From: Paludibaculum fermentans
GTDB taxonomy: Bacteria; Acidobacteriota; Terriglobia; Bryobacterales; Bryobacteraceae
Direction: 5' to 3'
DNA length: 64,000 nucleotides
Assembly: GCF_015277775.1 (NCBI RefSeq)
Contig: NZ_CP063849.1
Span: 1,302,001-1,366,000, forward strand
Below, piece by piece: positions 18,157 through 29,242 of the stretch (within the stretch, counting starts at the first letter, position 1; each line of letters begins with the position of its first letter). The position numbers and the translations under genes were made by a program. The notes below the pieces were generated by a model. That model saw nothing but the letters and a program-made list of their open reading frames with translations, was not told the origin of the DNA and did not search any database.

Positions 18157-19236
18157 TCAGCTGGTCTTCTTGTTCAGTGCGGCGAGCACCGCATCGGCTA
18201 CGCTCTGCACCAGCGACTCCATGTCGTCGGTCTGTGCGGCTGCTGGTTTCAGTCCACCCGCGCCGGGGCGCGGAGGCAGGGAAATGGGCGTTTCCGGACT
18301 CATCACGTCGCACACCTGGCATTCGTCCAGGCCAAAGCGGGCATCGGGGATCCCCAGCTTCTGCTTGATCGCCAGCAGGTCGGTCGCCTTCGCGCCCGGA
18401 ATCTGCGAGATCGGCGCGCCCAACTGGCTCGCGATCAGCAACGTGTGGCAGTAGGTCTCCACCACCTCGGCATACCACTCGGCATGCGTCACCGTATCGG
18501 CCCAGCACACGATGCCGTGATTGCCCAGAAGCACGGTATTGTGCGTCCGCACATAGGGAATCACGGTCTCGGCGAACTTCTGCGTACCCGGAGTCTCGTA
18601 CGGCGACACCGCAATGCTGCCCACGAACACTTCGTATTCAGGGATCACACAGTTCGGAGGCACGCGGCCCGTAATCGCATACGCGGTCGCATGCGGCGGA
18701 TGGCAGTGCACCACACCCTTGGCGGCCGGCACGGCCTTGTAGATCTCCAGGTGCAGCAGGATCTCGCTGGTGCGCGGACGGGCGCCATACAACTGCGTAC
18801 CCTTCAGGTCCACAATGCACAGGTCCGCCGGAGTCAGGTCGCCCTTGCTGATCAGCGTAGGCGTGCAGATCACCGCGTCCTCGCCAATCCGGTAGCTGAT
18901 GTTGCCGCCGTTGCCGTCCACATACTGCCGGTGCCACAGCTTGTGTCCGGCATGCACGATTTCAGCCTTGATCGCTTCCGCTTCGGGCGAGTAGAACAGC
19001 TTCTCCCACTGCGTGCCCGCGCCCACCACATTCGCACCCGCTGCCGGAGCAGATGCCGCGGCAGCCGGACTGGAGCCGCTGTTCAGCTTCAACTGATTCG
19101 AAGCCACCAGATCCTGGGCGGCCGGCGTAAACACGGCGTTCTCGCGGACCAGCAGCTCTTTCGCGCCGCTGCGCACCGCTGCTTCCACGTCCTCGGCGCA
19201 GATCACCTTCAGGTCCTTCAGATCCGCACTCTTCAT
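18157..19236 (-). CDS. Class II (zinc) aldolase of the microcompartment, fuculose/rhamnulose-1-phosphate type
   Basis: 359 residues from ATG 19236 (GAGGTAA upstream); an in-frame extension to 19293 runs into the previous gene and is not family-like. The core has the zinc ligands H177 and H179 (VHCHPPHATAY), H240 (LLGNHGIVCW) and the catalytic Glu region (TSEILLHLEIYK). Reaction: retro-aldol cleavage of a deoxy-ketose 1-phosphate to dihydroxyacetone phosphate and lactaldehyde. An extra 90-residue N-terminal segment and an Ala/Pro linker precede the core; after another linker the protein ends in an amphipathic helix (MESLVQSVADAVLAALNKK) resembling an encapsulation peptide. Fuculose versus rhamnulose phosphate cannot be told from sequence. 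Confidence 0.9.
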   Translation of the reverse strand: MKSADLKDLKVICAEDVEAAVRSGAKELLVRENAVFTPAAQDLVASNQLKLNSGSSPAAAASAPAAGANVVGAGTQWEKLFYSPEAEAIKAEIVHAGHKLWHRQYVDGNGGNISYRIGEDAVICTPTLISKGDLTPADLCIVDLKGTQLYGARPRTSEILLHLEIYKAVPAAKGVVHCHPPHATAYAITGRVPPNCVIPEYEVFVGSIAVSPYETPGTQKFAETVIPYVRTHNTVLLGNHGIVCWADTVTHAEWYAEVVETYCHTLLIASQLGAPISQIPGAKATDLLAIKQKLGIPDARFGLDECQVCDVMSPETPISLPPRPGAGGLKPAAAQTDDMESLVQSVADAVLAALNKKTS

Positions 19237-19264
19237 GCTCTTACCTCGAATTCCATATGTCCCG

Positions 19265-20713
19265 CTAGATGACCCGCAACGCCCCGCCGCCAATCGTCAG
19301 TTGGCGCTCCCGGGTAAATGTCAGCGGTGTCGTCACGCCCTCGCCCGTGGGCGTCGCAATGCTGAAGCTGAGATAGCCGGCGCCATCCGTACCCAGCGCC
19401 GCCGTACACGGGGCGTTGTGCACAAACAGCGTGGTGTTCATGGCCCTGGCCATCTTCGTCACGTTCTCGATGTTGCGCGAGTGGATCAGCGCCGTGTGCC
19501 GGTAGCCGTGCTCGGCCTTCACCGAGGCGGCGATGCCCGCATTCACGTCTTTCACCTTCACCAGCGGCAGGAACGGCATCATCTGCTCTTCCTGCACGAA
19601 GGCGTGATCCTCGTTCGTTTCACCGAACAACAGCGGAGTGCCCGCCGGCACCTTCACGCCGGCCGCCGCCGCCAGCACGGCCACGTCCTTGCCGATCAGT
19701 TCCTTGCGCACATGCGCATGGCCGCAGCCCTTGCCTTCGCCATCCCAGCGGAAAGCCGCTTCGGTCAGCCGCTCCACCGCCGCAAAGTCGAGTTCCACCG
19801 CGCCTGCGCGCTTCATGGCGGCAATGAACGCATCCCACACCTGCGCCACGACGAAGACTTCCTTCTCGCCGATGCACAGCAGGTTGTTGTCGAACGAAGC
19901 GCCCGCGATGATCGCCTTCGCCGCTTCATCCAACTGCGCGGTCTCGTCCACCACCACGGGAGGATTCCCGGGACCCGCTGCAATCACGCGCTTGCCGGAC
20001 TTGCCCGCCGCGCGCACCACCGCCGGACCGCCCGTCACGCACAACAGCGCGATGCCCGGATGATGGAACATCTCTTCCGCCGCGCGGATGCTCGGATCCT
20101 GCATCGTCACCAGGGCATTCGTGATGCCTGTGGCCTTCTCGATCTCGCGGTTGAACACCTGCAGCGCCCGTGCCGCCACCTTGGCCGCGGCCGGATGCGG
20201 GCTGAAGACCGCCGTGTTGCCCGCCGCGATGATGTTGATCGCGTTGCTGGCCATGGTCGGCACGGAGTGCGTCGCCGGCAGCACCATCCCGATCACGCCC
20301 CACGGAGCGCGCTCAATGATGCACAGCCCCGAAGCATCGCTCCGCGACTGGCTGGTCATCGCTTCCACGCCCAGCACGTACTTGACGTTCTCGAGCTTCG
20401 CAATCTTGTGGTCCAGCCGGCCCAGGCCCGTCTCTTCCAACTCCAGCCGGGCCCACTCCTGCTTATTCTGTTCGCACAGCCGCCGGATGATGGTGATGAT
20501 CTGCCCGCGTTGTTCCAAGCCCAGCGCCGCGACCTTTACCTGCGCCTCAGCCGCGGCCTTCACGGCGGCGTCCACTGAAGGCAATACACCGTCGCCCAGC
20601 GCAGCGACCGCCTTGGGCGAAACCTGTGCAGCCGCGGGCTTTGCCTGTTGCTGCAAGCGGAGCAATACCTGCTCGGCGATCTCGGCAACCAGTTGATCCC
20701 GATTCATGGTCAT
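19265..20713 (-). CDS. CoA-acylating aldehyde dehydrogenase, PduP/EutE type
   Basis: 482 residues. Catalytic cysteine C280 lies in NNLLCIGEKEVF; ERAPWGVIGMVLPATHSVPT and AAGPGNPPVVVD are typical of microcompartment aldehyde dehydrogenases. The first about 22 residues (NRDQLVAEIAEQVLLRLQQQ) form an amphipathic helix followed by an Ala/Pro linker, the layout of a PduP-type encapsulation peptide. It would oxidise lactaldehyde or propionaldehyde to the acyl-CoA with NAD+ and CoA inside the shell. ATG 20713 or 20707 could be the start. It lies 28 bp upstream of the aldolase and 23 bp downstream of BMC-H. Confidence 0.92.
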   Translation of the reverse strand: MTMNRDQLVAEIAEQVLLRLQQQAKPAAAQVSPKAVAALGDGVLPSVDAAVKAAAEAQVKVAALGLEQRGQIITIIRRLCEQNKQEWARLELEETGLGRLDHKIAKLENVKYVLGVEAMTSQSRSDASGLCIIERAPWGVIGMVLPATHSVPTMASNAINIIAAGNTAVFSPHPAAAKVAARALQVFNREIEKATGITNALVTMQDPSIRAAEEMFHHPGIALLCVTGGPAVVRAAGKSGKRVIAAGPGNPPVVVDETAQLDEAAKAIIAGASFDNNLLCIGEKEVFVVAQVWDAFIAAMKRAGAVELDFAAVERLTEAAFRWDGEGKGCGHAHVRKELIGKDVAVLAAAAGVKVPAGTPLLFGETNEDHAFVQEEQMMPFLPLVKVKDVNAGIAASVKAEHGYRHTALIHSRNIENVTKMARAMNTTLFVHNAPCTAALGTDGAGYLSFSIATPTGEGVTTPLTFTRERQLTIGGGALRVI

Positions 20714-20736
20714 GATGTCTTAGCCTGCCCCGCTGC

Positions 20737-21012
20737 CTACTTCGGCAGGACGTTCTTTACATCACTGTGGGGCCGCGCAATCACGTGGACGCTGACCACT
20801 TCGCCCACCGGCCGTGCCGCCGCCGCGCCCGCTTCCACGGCCGCTTTCACCGACGCGACGTCGCCCGTCACAAACGCCGTGCACAGGCCGCTGCCCACTT
20901 TCTTCCAACCCTTGAATTCAACGGTCGCCGCCTTCAGCATCGCGTCCGTGGCGTACACCAGGGGCACCAGACCCTTGGTCTCGATCATTCCAATCGCTGC
21001 TGTGATTTCCAT
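20737..21012 (-). CDS. BMC-H shell protein (PduA/PduJ type hexamer)
   Basis: 91 residues, one canonical BMC domain (PF00936): [25 protein letters not shown]..., pore region [16 protein letters not shown], and HVIARPH near the end. It forms the hexameric tiles of the shell; the pore loop with GSG followed by Cys would line the metabolite pore. AAGGAA lies 7 bp upstream of ATG 21012. This is the only single-domain BMC protein in the window. Confidence 0.96.
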   Translation of the reverse strand: MEITAAIGMIETKGLVPLVYATDAMLKAATVEFKGWKKVGSGLCTAFVTGDVASVKAAVEAGAAAARPVGEVVSVHVIARPHSDVKNVLPK

Positions 21013-21033
21013 GTGAGTTTCCTTGTCCGGCGA

Positions 21034-21609
21034 CTAGCGCAGAATCCCTTCCACCAGGCCGTCATGCGGCCGCGGAATCACGTGCGAGGCAACCAGTTCG
21101 CCTACGCGCCGGGCCGCATGCGCGCCGGCATCCACCGCCGCCCGTACACTGCCCACATCGCCGCGCACCACCGACGTGACGAAGCCGCCGCCAATCTCGA
21201 TGCTGCGGATCAACTGCACGCTGGCCGCTTTGCACATCGCGTCGGAGGCTTCAATCAGGCCCACCAGGCCGCGCGTCTCAATCAGGCCCACCGCCAGTTG
21301 GCTGTCCGGTTCCGCCGCCGCGCCGTTGCCCTTGCGGGCCGCCTGCTGCAGGAACAGATCCAGACCGTCGTGCGGACGGGGGATGACTTGCACACAAGAG
21401 AGTTCGCCGACGCGGCGCGCCGCTGCCGCGCCCACATCCGTGGCCGCCTTTACCGCCGCCACATCACCTTCCACAAACGCCGTCACCAGGCCGCTGCCCA
21501 CCGTTTCCCAGCCGACGAACGTCACGTTCGCCGCCTTCAACATGGCGTCCGAAGCCTCAAACAGGGCGACCAGGCCTTTGGTCTCGATCATGCCCAACGC
21601 TTGTCTCAT
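21034..21609 (-). CDS. BMC-T shell protein (tandem BMC domains, trimer)
   Basis: 191 residues with two non-permuted BMC domains: the first from [20 protein letters not shown] to [10 protein letters not shown], the second from [20 protein letters not shown] to [10 protein letters not shown], separated by a 15-residue linker. The two pore loops differ (VGSG in the first, GGG in the second), giving an asymmetric pseudo-hexamer. It is the first gene of the operon; AAAGGA is 5 bp before ATG 21609. Tandem BMC proteins often carry larger gated pores or cofactors; no obvious Fe-S cysteine cluster is visible here. Confidence 0.95.
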   Translation of the reverse strand: MRQALGMIETKGLVALFEASDAMLKAANVTFVGWETVGSGLVTAFVEGDVAAVKAATDVGAAAARRVGELSCVQVIPRPHDGLDLFLQQAARKGNGAAAEPDSQLAVGLIETRGLVGLIEASDAMCKAASVQLIRSIEIGGGFVTSVVRGDVGSVRAAVDAGAHAARRVGELVASHVIPRPHDGLVEGILR

Positions 21610-21729
21610 CAGTCCTTTTCTCCTGTACGGCCGGCACCGGGGCCGCCGTCCGTCTTCCCGAAATCAAATCCTCGACCGGTGCTGCCGGACACTCCCGCTG
21701 CCATGGAGCTCGCGCACGAGTCTGCGCTT

Positions 21730-21759
21730 ATCCTATCGACCTTTCCTTTTCAAAGTCAA
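21730..21759 (-). promoter_or_regulatory. Sigma-70-type promoter of the BMC operon
   Basis: On the minus strand TTGACT (21754-21759) and TAGGAT (21730-21735) are separated by 18 bp and point at the BMC-T gene 120 bp downstream. Just upstream, CGAGC (21767-21771) and GCTCG (21785-21789) form an inverted repeat inside the end of the deacetylase gene that could be a DeoR site, but this is weak. Confidence 0.55.
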
Positions 21760-22494
21760 TCAGAAGCGAGCAAAAGGAATCATCGCTCGAATCCGCCGCA
21801 AAGACCGCCTCATGGCCACATACTGCTGCGCCTCGCCCGCGATCAAACCGGCAAAATGCTCCGCCGCCTGGAAGTAGTACATGTCCAGCCGCGGCAGGAA
21901 CGCCGGATCGGCGCCGCTGCGTACAAAATCCAGCTCCACGCTGCAGCACCAGTCAAACCGCTCACCCGCCATCCGCCTGGCCTGGGCATCGGCGGCGCCA
22001 TAGGGATAGGCGAACGTCCGCACTTTCCGGCCGGTCCGCTGCTCGATCTCGCAGCGGCTCTCGTCCAGTTCTTCCGCCACGCTGGCCGCAGTGAGGTTCC
22101 GCAGGTCAGCATGCGTCGCTGTATGCGCGCCGACACTCACGCGGTGGCTCCACAACTGCCGCAACTGATTCCAATCCATTAGCGGCCGACCAGGACCCGA
22201 CCCCGCCCACGCCGATTGCTGCCCGCACAGTCGCGTCACGGCAAACACGGTGGACGGGAATCCGAAATCGTCCAGCACCGGCAGGGCGTGCTCAAAGAAG
22301 TTCACATAGCCATCGTCGAAAGTGATGGCCGCCGCATTCGACGTGGCCGCGATCAGTTCCAGCGGCACCACCTTCCGGCCGCTCGCGTTCAGGGCGGCCA
22401 TCTGGCGCCGGAACAACTGGGGTGTGACGGAAATGACTGACCCGGATTCGTCCAGGGAGTGATAAGTCAGGATGAACGAATCAGCGCTGGCCAT
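21760..22494 (-). CDS. NodB-type polysaccharide deacetylase
   Basis: 244 residues. NodB-domain motifs are in order: FILTYHSL, ITFDDGYVNF (catalytic Asp and metal Asp), VGAHTATHADL (metal His pair HxxxH) and FAYPYGA. It removes acyl groups from N-acetylated or O-acetylated surface sugars. No signal peptide is visible. Its start overlaps the end of the glycosyltransferase gene by 14 bp, so the two are co-translated, probably for a surface polysaccharide. Confidence 0.9.
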   Translation of the reverse strand: MASADSFILTYHSLDESGSVISVTPQLFRRQMAALNASGRKVVPLELIAATSNAAAITFDDGYVNFFEHALPVLDDFGFPSTVFAVTRLCGQQSAWAGSGPGRPLMDWNQLRQLWSHRVSVGAHTATHADLRNLTAASVAEELDESRCEIEQRTGRKVRTFAYPYGAADAQARRMAGERFDWCCSVELDFVRSGADPAFLPRLDMYYFQAAEHFAGLIAGEAQQYVAMRRSLRRIRAMIPFARF

Positions 22495-23824
22495 GGTCGG
22501 AAGTGGCCTGCACCGTGGATCGCTGGAACGCGTGCCGCCACGTATGCCGCACGAGCCCCATTGCGAACGACAGGCCGTTATAGAAGTGGTACAGCAGATG
22601 GAATGGAATCGCCGCCAGCGTGAACCACCGGCCGCGCTTTTCCGCCAGGAAAATGTAGAACTGCGAATTCAGCACCAGCACCAGCAGCAGAATCAAGGCC
22701 GCGGGCAGCGCCAGAGGGTGGTGGGGCAGGTACTTGCCGATCACCGCCAGCGCCAGCACGAAGTACAGCACCGTGACGATCTTCAACATCAGCCCGCGGG
22801 TTCCGTGCTTCAATTCGTAGCGGTGGCGCAACAGCAGGGCGGGGAACGTCAGCACCACCAATGGGATGATCCCCATCATGCGGTGCCACCAGGCCAGCCC
22901 CACAATCAGCAGGCCCGTCCCGAACATCGTCAGCAATACGGCCTTCGACCGTTTCGCCGCGCCATCCAGCCAGTAGCGGCCCAGCAGGAAAAAGACAAAG
23001 GCGAATAGCGGCGTCAGGAAGTAGCCCCGCCAGTAGATGGAGCACGCCATGCCGAACAGCGTCAGGACATACACCAGCGCCACGCTCACTCGCTGGCTCA
23101 ACTGGATGTTGAGGTCGTTGGGCATGTGCTTGTCGCGCAGGATCAGTTCCGTCCACGGGATGCCGCGGTCGAAGATATCGGTCTTCAGCAGATTCCAGAA
23201 ACTCCAGCGTTTCAGGTGCTTCACTTGCACATTGCGGTCCAGCACGATGCGCCGCCCTGCTTCGGTCAGCCGGTAGCCCAGTTCGATGTCTTCAATCGCG
23301 GGCCGGTCATAGCTTTCGTTGAAACCGCTATAAGCGAAGAACACTTCTCGCCGGATCGCGCCGCAACCGCTCCAGAACGTGCAGGCCTCGCTCCGCGAGG
23401 TGTGGTGCACAAAGCAGTGCATGAGATTCTTGTACTGCGACAGGAAGTCCGGCTCGGCGGGGTCGTCATCATACGATCCGATCAGGGCATCCAACCCCGC
23501 ATCGGCAAAGGCGTCCGACACCAACTCCATCGTATTGGGATGCACGCAGACATCCGCGTCGAGAAAGAAGAGCACATCGCCCGTGGCGCTTTGAGCCCCG
23601 AGATTCCGGGCATGCGCGGGACCGGACTGTTTCTCGGTGTGGAGAACCCGCGCCCAGTACCGTTCCGCCACGGCGGCCGAATCGTCGGTGGAACCGTCAT
23701 CCACCACCAGCAATTCGTACGGCTTCACCCGCGACGCGGTGAGCGCCGTCAATGCCTGTGTGAGGACAGCGCTGCCGTTGTAAACCGGGATGATGACCGT
23801 CAGCTTGGGAGCAATTGCGCTCAT
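22481..23824 (-). CDS. Membrane-anchored family 2 glycosyltransferase
   Basis: 447 residues from ATG 23824; an in-frame GTG at 23851 is an alternative. The N-terminal GT-A domain has VIIPVYNGS, LLVVDDGSTDDS, the DxD motif FFLDADVCVHP and IEDIELGYRL. The C-terminal third contains several hydrophobic membrane helices (about residues 250-440). Such enzymes build exopolysaccharide or glycolipid at the inner membrane from nucleotide sugars; donor and acceptor are unknown. It is coupled to the deacetylase downstream. Confidence 0.9.
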   Translation of the reverse strand: MSAIAPKLTVIIPVYNGSAVLTQALTALTASRVKPYELLVVDDGSTDDSAAVAERYWARVLHTEKQSGPAHARNLGAQSATGDVLFFLDADVCVHPNTMELVSDAFADAGLDALIGSYDDDPAEPDFLSQYKNLMHCFVHHTSRSEACTFWSGCGAIRREVFFAYSGFNESYDRPAIEDIELGYRLTEAGRRIVLDRNVQVKHLKRWSFWNLLKTDIFDRGIPWTELILRDKHMPNDLNIQLSQRVSVALVYVLTLFGMACSIYWRGYFLTPLFAFVFFLLGRYWLDGAAKRSKAVLLTMFGTGLLIVGLAWWHRMMGIIPLVVLTFPALLLRHRYELKHGTRGLMLKIVTVLYFVLALAVIGKYLPHHPLALPAALILLLVLVLNSQFYIFLAEKRGRWFTLAAIPFHLLYHFYNGLSFAMGLVRHTWRHAFQRSTVQATSDHGQR

Positions 23825-23941
23825 CTGGGAGACCGAATGAACTATCTTCACACACTCCGGCTGGATTATCGCCGCAATTGCAGCCTGGATGAAGGAACCG
23901 AAATGTTTGAGAAGCGGCCGGCGTCAGCGTCCGGGCGCGAT

Positions 23942-26602
23942 TCAGTTCACCGCGTTGCCCTCTACGTTCCACCCGTCCACTGCCACCACGGGCTGCCCGT
24001 GCTTCACTTCCGTCAGCCGGTAGGACGCCGAAACCGTCCGCTTCTCCCCCGGCATCAGCACGAAGTAGTTGTCCTCCCACAGCACCGGCAGGATCTCCAC
24101 TTCATGCGCCGGATCGGTGGGATTGTCCGGATCCAACTCACTCGTGTTCACCTTCAGGTGCACGGAAAACGCCAGGCTCCGGGACGGATTCTCCAGCGTC
24201 ACCCGCGTCCAACCCCGCTCGCCGTCCTTTTCATTGCGGAAAGAAAAGTTCACTTTCACCGGCGGCAGGCTATTCAGTCCCTTCAGATCCGCGAATTCCT
24301 TGGTAGGCGTCACATACCAGGTGGACTTCGCCCAATCCAGCACTTCCGGCTTGGTCGACAGCCAATAGAAATTCGTGCTGACCGTCTTGCCCGAGGCATC
24401 CTCCAGCGCCAGCCGCACAAAGTAGGTTGTGGACAGCCCCTCCAGGGCAGGCAGCGTCAGTACCCGCGTGGACCTGTCCGCCCCCGCGTCCACCACCGCC
24501 ACCTTTGACCACTTCTCCGTCATATCCAGGTTGTAGACCCAGGCCTTTGCCTTCAGCCCCGCAAACCCCTGATACAGCGAATTGACGACAACAATCGAGC
24601 CATCGTCGTAACTGTACTGGATGTGCAACGGTTCACAGCCCTTCTTGGCCCCGAAGTAACTGCCGCCCGGCCGCAGATACCAGTCATACAAGTGCCAGAT
24701 CATCGACGGCCAGGCGTTGTTCAGCATCCACTGGATGACTCCCGTCGATTTGTACTTATTGCGCCCGAAGGCTTCGAACATCGCCCGGTGTCCCTCGTAG
24801 GCCATCACCTGGGCCTTTCGGGAGTACTCCTCGACACCCGCCGATGGTCCGTAGCGGGCGTTCAGCGCTTCCGTAAACACCTTTACGTCCTTGAACACAG
24901 AGCCGCCGGAATGGAAGTCCCAAACCTCGTTGATGGGCCACAGCTTGTCCTCGGGCAGCATCGCCCGCAGGCTGTCCACCGGCGGCACCGCCGGTCCCGG
25001 GCTCGTCTCTGTATTGAACCCGTGAGCCCCGCCGCGGTCCTTGTCCAGCAGCCAGTAGCTGGGCGCGATGTATTCGTACGGTCCCGTCATCTTGATGCCG
25101 GTCTGCCCGGTCACCTCGGTGGGCTTCGAAGTGGCCGACGACTGGAACGGATTCGGCCAGTTCAACTCTTTCAGGATCTGGACGTACATCTTCTCCACTG
25201 CGGGCACCGGCGGCCCATCGCTGCCGTTCAGCCAGGTGAACACCGCCGGATGGCTCCGCAGCCGCCGGATCTGGTCCCTCAACGACGCGCCGGCAATCGA
25301 GTGATCTTCTTCCTTCCAGTTCTCCCACTTCTCCCAGTGGTCGCAGCAGCACCAGCCGGCCATCACCAGGATCCCCATCTCGTCGCACATCTCCAGGAAA
25401 TGGTCGTCCTCGATCTTGCCTTCCATGCGCACCGTGTTCAGGTTCATGTCGCGGACATACTCGAGATCGGCGCGCTGGCGCTCCGGTGAACTCCGGAGCA
25501 GCATATCGAACGAATAGCCCGCGCCTCGAATCAGGATGTTCTTCCCGTTCACCTGGAAGATGCGGTGATTCTCCTCGTTCAACCGAGAGGTGACTTCCCG
25601 GATTCCGAAACGAAGCGAACTCGAGTCAGAGACCGACCCGCCGGTTTCAAACTCCAGCTTCAGCGGATACAGGTTCTGCGGACCCGTCTGCACCGGCCAC
25701 CACAGCCTCGGGTTATCGAGCCTGAGCTGTGCGAACTCGCCCGGCTCCAGGCTGACGACCTTGGTTTCTCCCGCGCCCAAATGCACGGCCTTCGCAAACG
25801 TGATGCCCTCAATCTGTCCCTTCAGGGTCCCTTTCACCGGCTTGGTCGACCCGTTCCGCAACTCCGCCGTCACCGTCAACTCAGCCTTGGTGTTCTCCGG
25901 CAGGTTCAGGTGCGAAATGACCTGCGGAAACCGGATGGAAACCGGACCCGTAGCGTCCAGATGCACGTTGCGCCACAAGCCCATGCCCTTGTCCGCCGGC
26001 GTCGGATTCCAATCGACAAACGTGATGCCCAGGTCGTCCGGTTGCGGCGGGAAGATCTCCACTGCCAGCGCGTTCTTCGCTCCTGCCTTGACCAGCCCGC
26101 TGACATTGAACTCGAACAGCCGCCAGGCTCCAGCCATCTTGTCCGCGTCCGCCACCTGCCGCCCGTTCAGCCACACATTGGCGCGGTAGTTGATTCCGTC
26201 GAAACGAAGCCACAGCGTCTTGTCCCGGAACTCGGCCGGCGTGGTGAACTCGGTCCGGAACCACCACGAGCCCCGGAACGGGCTCTCCGGCGGCATGGCC
26301 AGGTTCGAGAAGTTGCCGGCGATGGGATACGTCGTGCCCGCGATCTGGCGCAGGTTCATGCCGTAGTAAGGATCCGCGTAGATGCCCAACTGCGCCAGGG
26401 CGCTCACCACGGTGGAGGGCATGGTGGCTTTGTACCACCCCTTCACGCTGAATCCCGGCGTCGAGACCACGGCGCCGGAACTTGCCGCGGCCGACGTGGG
26501 TTGAATCGCCCAATTCTCTTTCAATGTCAAAGTTGCACCGCGAGGGCCTTCGGCGGCCGTGGCCGCCAGGGATACCGCTACCAACAGATAAAGAAGCTTC
26601 AT
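23942..26602 (-). CDS. Exported GH2 exo-beta-D-glucosaminidase-like enzyme
   Basis: 886 residues from ATG 26602, where a signal peptide begins (MKLLYLLVAVSLAATAAEG); a longer in-frame extension upstream is not family-like. GH2 architecture: sugar-binding jelly roll (GSWWFRTEF, WLRFDGINYRANVWLNG), immunoglobulin-like domains and a TIM barrel. The acid/base is D462 in WLNGSDGPP and the nucleophile E532 in FNTETSPG, the Asp/Glu pair reported for exo-chitosanase-type GH2 enzymes such as CsxA, rather than the NE pair of beta-galactosidases. It should remove glucosamine from chitosan-like chains. Aromatic and Cys-rich AGWCCCDHWEKW is also characteristic. Confidence 0.88.
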   Translation of the reverse strand: MKLLYLLVAVSLAATAAEGPRGATLTLKENWAIQPTSAAASSGAVVSTPGFSVKGWYKATMPSTVVSALAQLGIYADPYYGMNLRQIAGTTYPIAGNFSNLAMPPESPFRGSWWFRTEFTTPAEFRDKTLWLRFDGINYRANVWLNGRQVADADKMAGAWRLFEFNVSGLVKAGAKNALAVEIFPPQPDDLGITFVDWNPTPADKGMGLWRNVHLDATGPVSIRFPQVISHLNLPENTKAELTVTAELRNGSTKPVKGTLKGQIEGITFAKAVHLGAGETKVVSLEPGEFAQLRLDNPRLWWPVQTGPQNLYPLKLEFETGGSVSDSSSLRFGIREVTSRLNEENHRIFQVNGKNILIRGAGYSFDMLLRSSPERQRADLEYVRDMNLNTVRMEGKIEDDHFLEMCDEMGILVMAGWCCCDHWEKWENWKEEDHSIAGASLRDQIRRLRSHPAVFTWLNGSDGPPVPAVEKMYVQILKELNWPNPFQSSATSKPTEVTGQTGIKMTGPYEYIAPSYWLLDKDRGGAHGFNTETSPGPAVPPVDSLRAMLPEDKLWPINEVWDFHSGGSVFKDVKVFTEALNARYGPSAGVEEYSRKAQVMAYEGHRAMFEAFGRNKYKSTGVIQWMLNNAWPSMIWHLYDWYLRPGGSYFGAKKGCEPLHIQYSYDDGSIVVVNSLYQGFAGLKAKAWVYNLDMTEKWSKVAVVDAGADRSTRVLTLPALEGLSTTYFVRLALEDASGKTVSTNFYWLSTKPEVLDWAKSTWYVTPTKEFADLKGLNSLPPVKVNFSFRNEKDGERGWTRVTLENPSRSLAFSVHLKVNTSELDPDNPTDPAHEVEILPVLWEDNYFVLMPGEKRTVSASYRLTEVKHGQPVVAVDGWNVEGNAVN

Positions 26603-26735
26603 GGTCCAGACCTGGATGTCACACCATAATAGCGGCCCGGCCGCAGCCCGTAGAAGTTCGAAAACGCTACACTGATGGGATTCGCTCATGCTCCGCCACC
26701 GCGGATCATGTTGTGGGGAAAGACCTGCTTCCGCC

Positions 26736-28729
<1,994 letters not shown>

Positions 28730-28733
<4 letters not shown>

Positions 28734-29242
28734 ATTGGCGGCCCGTAGCGGACAGCCGCCCGCTTCATCTGGCGGAATGCGTCACACAACTGAGCCTCGG
28801 ACTCCGGTCCGCGCAGTGCGCCCCAGCGCGCAATGTCAGCCTTGGCGATCACCCAATCGGTGAGCGCCCCCATCCGGAACTCCCCGCCAGCCTGCTGCCG
28901 GCAGTAGCGGACCTCCCCAAAGACCGCAACGTCACCAAATTCGACCCGGATCCACGAACCGGCCGGAATCTCTTCCGGCAACACAATCCCTAGCCCGGAG
29001 TGGGAGACGTCCAACAACCTGCCTTCCCGGGCATGGGCCTGCCGGGGATGCAATACCCAAAGAACAGCCTTCTCTTCGCGGACGGCAAATCGAGGTTCCG
29101 TGCGCGCGTCTTTGCCACCCAACGCCGCGCGGCGGATGGCAAAGGAGATGGGGTTGCCGGGCCGGTGTAGCGATTGCGACGTTTCAGATTCCTGGCCCGT
29201 ACTCCCGCCTATGACAGGTTTCGTCTGCTGCTGCGATTCCAT
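28730..29242 (-). CDS. PilZ-domain protein
   Basis: 170 residues from ATG 29242, chosen because GGGAGG lies 10 bp upstream; an in-frame GTG at 29260 would place the start on top of that site. The central PilZ domain has the c-di-GMP-binding signature: an Arg-rich stretch (RTEPRF) followed by DVSHSGLGI about 30 residues on. The N-terminal 50 residues and C-terminal 40 residues are unlike known effectors. Likely a c-di-GMP receptor affecting motility or surface polysaccharide. Confidence 0.85.
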
